DNA of 64,000 nucleotides from Bacillus sp. AFS037270 (GTDB lineage: Bacteria; Bacillota; Bacilli; Bacillales_B; DSM-18226), in contig NZ_NUNF01000014.1 of NCBI RefSeq assembly GCF_002585305.1, forward strand, positions 62,001 through 126,000, read 5' to 3'. The notes beneath the pieces are model-generated. The model worked only from the letters and a program-made list of their open reading frames with translations, did not search any database and was not told where the DNA came from. A program made the position numbers and the translations under genes. Shown here one piece after another: positions 62,844 through 64,000 of the stretch; the first letter of the stretch is position 1, and each line of letters opens with the position of its first letter.

Positions 62844-64000
62844 ATGAGGGACATTCAAGAAAAAGGTCTATTTTGGCGTTGGGGAATAAGGATGTATAGA
62901 TTACGCTGGGTAGTAACCATTTTTTGGGTATTGTTATTTGTAGTTTCCGCATTCTTTGTTCCAAAACTACCTGATCGACTGAAGGATAGTGGATTAACTG
63001 CAAAGGGGAGCGAATCGGACCACGGATTTTCATTAATGAAAAAGGAACTTGGGACATCTCTGTCTACCATTACTGTGGTTTATACAAGTCGTGATATAGA
63101 CCTAACTAGCGTACAAGCGAAGAAGGACATACTGAAATCATTAGATCAATTGAAAAAACAAAATTATGTTGAAAACATTCATTTCAATGTCACACCTCGT
63201 TTAAAAGAGGATAAGGGAATCCAGTCTATTGTTGTTGAACTAAAATTAAAGAATCAAGAGGCGCTCAACCATTTTCGAGAGATAAAGGGTCTGATGGGGA
63301 AACCCAAAGGCATGAAGACCTTTGTAGATGGAGAAATTGCTACCATTCATGAAGTACAGCAGGCGACAAAACAAGACATGGCCCATTCAGAAAAGATTGG
63401 CCTTCCGATTGCCTTACTTGTTCTATTATTTATTTTTGGGACTGTTTGGGCAGCAATTCTACCTCTGTTAGTTGGTATAATGAGTGTTTCTCTAACACTT
63501 GGAATTACTTATCATCTTACTGAATTTTACTCGCTTTCGAATTTTCTCCCAAATATAGTGATGATGCTAGGTCTTGCGATCGGAGTTGATTATGCCCTTT
63601 TTCTTGTCAGTCGTTTTCGAGAGGAATTAAAAAGACAGCAATCAGTAGAGGAAGCCGTAGCTATGGCTACACAAACAGCCGGACAATCTGTTTTCTTTTC
63701 TGGATTTGCTGTGTTAATAGGTATGTTTGGCATGCTTTTTATAAAACTCCCTATTATTTACTCGCTATGTTTGGGTGGGGTGCTTGTGGTCTTTTCAGCC
63801 ATGATCCTATCAAGCACGCTTTTGCCTTCTTTATTAGGCATTCTTGGCCATCGTATCAACTCTCTTAAGGTATTTGCACGTACTCAAAAGAGAATGGAAA
63901 ACTCCATCATATGGGAGAGAATCGCACTTTCTGTCATGAAACGGCCAGCCGTCCTAGCCATCGTGATCAGTACCTTGTTAATATCACTTATGCTCCCTAT
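62844..64000 (+). CDS. MMPL/RND-family transporter (truncated by window edge)
   Basis: Open from ATG 62844 (GGGGGAGGA upstream) to the right edge, 385 codons so far. N-terminal helix WVVTIFWVLLFVVSAFFVP, a large extracytoplasmic loop (about 40-185), then a bundle of helices. GVDYALFLVSRFREEL is the MMPL/YdfJ signature at about residue 248, followed by the QTAGQSVFFSGFAVLIGM helix. These proteins export lipids, antibiotics or other hydrophobic molecules using the proton gradient. The second half of the protein lies outside the window; substrate unknown. Confidence 0.9.
   Translation, partial: MRDIQEKGLFWRWGIRMYRLRWVVTIFWVLLFVVSAFFVPKLPDRLKDSGLTAKGSESDHGFSLMKKELGTSLSTITVVYTSRDIDLTSVQAKKDILKSLDQLKKQNYVENIHFNVTPRLKEDKGIQSIVVELKLKNQEALNHFREIKGLMGKPKGMKTFVDGEIATIHEVQQATKQDMAHSEKIGLPIALLVLLFIFGTVWAAILPLLVGIMSVSLTLGITYHLTEFYSLSNFLPNIVMMLGLAIGVDYALFLVSRFREELKRQQSVEEAVAMATQTAGQSVFFSGFAVLIGMFGMLFIKLPIIYSLCLGGVLVVFSAMILSSTLLPSLLGILGHRINSLKVFARTQKRMENSIIWERIALSVMKRPAVLAIVISTLLISLMLP

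Noticed and set aside
1..64000. CRISPR arrays, tRNA or rRNA genes, prophage modules
   Set aside because: No regularly spaced repeats, no cloverleaf or rRNA motifs and no phage structural genes were seen.

Overview
The window reads as chromosome of a low-GC, Gram-positive, endospore-former-type Bacillaceae (Bacillus/Neobacillus-like). The signs are AT-rich DNA, purine-rich ribosome binding sites with frequent TTG/GTG starts, CDP-glycerol glycerophosphotransferases, an LCP-family ligase, ComK, and the DUF1659-DUF2922-YvrJ set. No rRNA, tRNA or CRISPR array was seen.

Layout. (1) 1-15.1 kb, wall polymer genes. Three tandem TagF/TagB-like proteins with ~150-residue N-terminal repeats (minus strand; the third runs off the left edge) follow a galU. 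The ABC ATPase tagH, mnaA, two near-identical SGNH hydrolases, an out-of-place pyrH and an LCP gene follow. (2) 15.4-38.9 kb, a Wzy-type exopolysaccharide locus. It has a Wzz/BY-kinase/PHP-phosphatase trio, a structured RNA that I read as the EAR antitermination element followed by a strong terminator, then a second galU, priming sugar transferase, several GT4 transferases, Wzy, Wzx, acyltransferases, manC, ugd, pgcA and manA. The precursor genes predict UDP-glucose, UDP-glucuronate and GDP-mannose. A decayed copy of the pgcA 3' end lies after manA. (3) 38.9-50.9 kb, accessory region: a frameshifted vanZ, a GT2 synthase, an XRE regulator, comK, a 255-bp inverted-repeat cassette carrying yvrJ (with a decayed second copy at 50.6 kb), DUF2922 and DUF1659, a TnpB element of IS200/IS605 type, a DUF6241 protein, an L,D-transpeptidase, a DJ-1/PfpI protein and a lipoprotein. 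(4) 50.8-59.6 kb, a complete-looking autoinducer-2 uptake and processing locus (lsrK, lsrR, lsrACDB, lsrF). It has a cupin gene where lsrG might be expected and a cre-like site just before lsrA. (5) 59.6-64 kb, small hypothetical genes, a repeat, a processed-acidic-surface-protein-like gene, and the start of an MMPL transporter running off the right edge.

How the genes fit together. PgcA and GalU make glucose-1-phosphate and UDP-glucose, Ugd makes UDP-glucuronate, and ManA, a mutase (perhaps PgcA) and ManC make GDP-mannose. The sugar transferase primes undecaprenyl phosphate, GT4 enzymes extend the repeat unit, Wzx flips it and Wzy with Wzz polymerises it. The BY-kinase and phosphatase set chain length, and the acyltransferases decorate the polymer. 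The most notable non-genic signals are the EAR-like RNA with its terminator, the yvrJ-carrying repeat cassette, the two matched hairpins bounding the TnpB element, two duplication scars (mnaA tail, pgcA tail) and a ~148-bp intergenic repeat. All calls come from reading the sequence; no database search was run.
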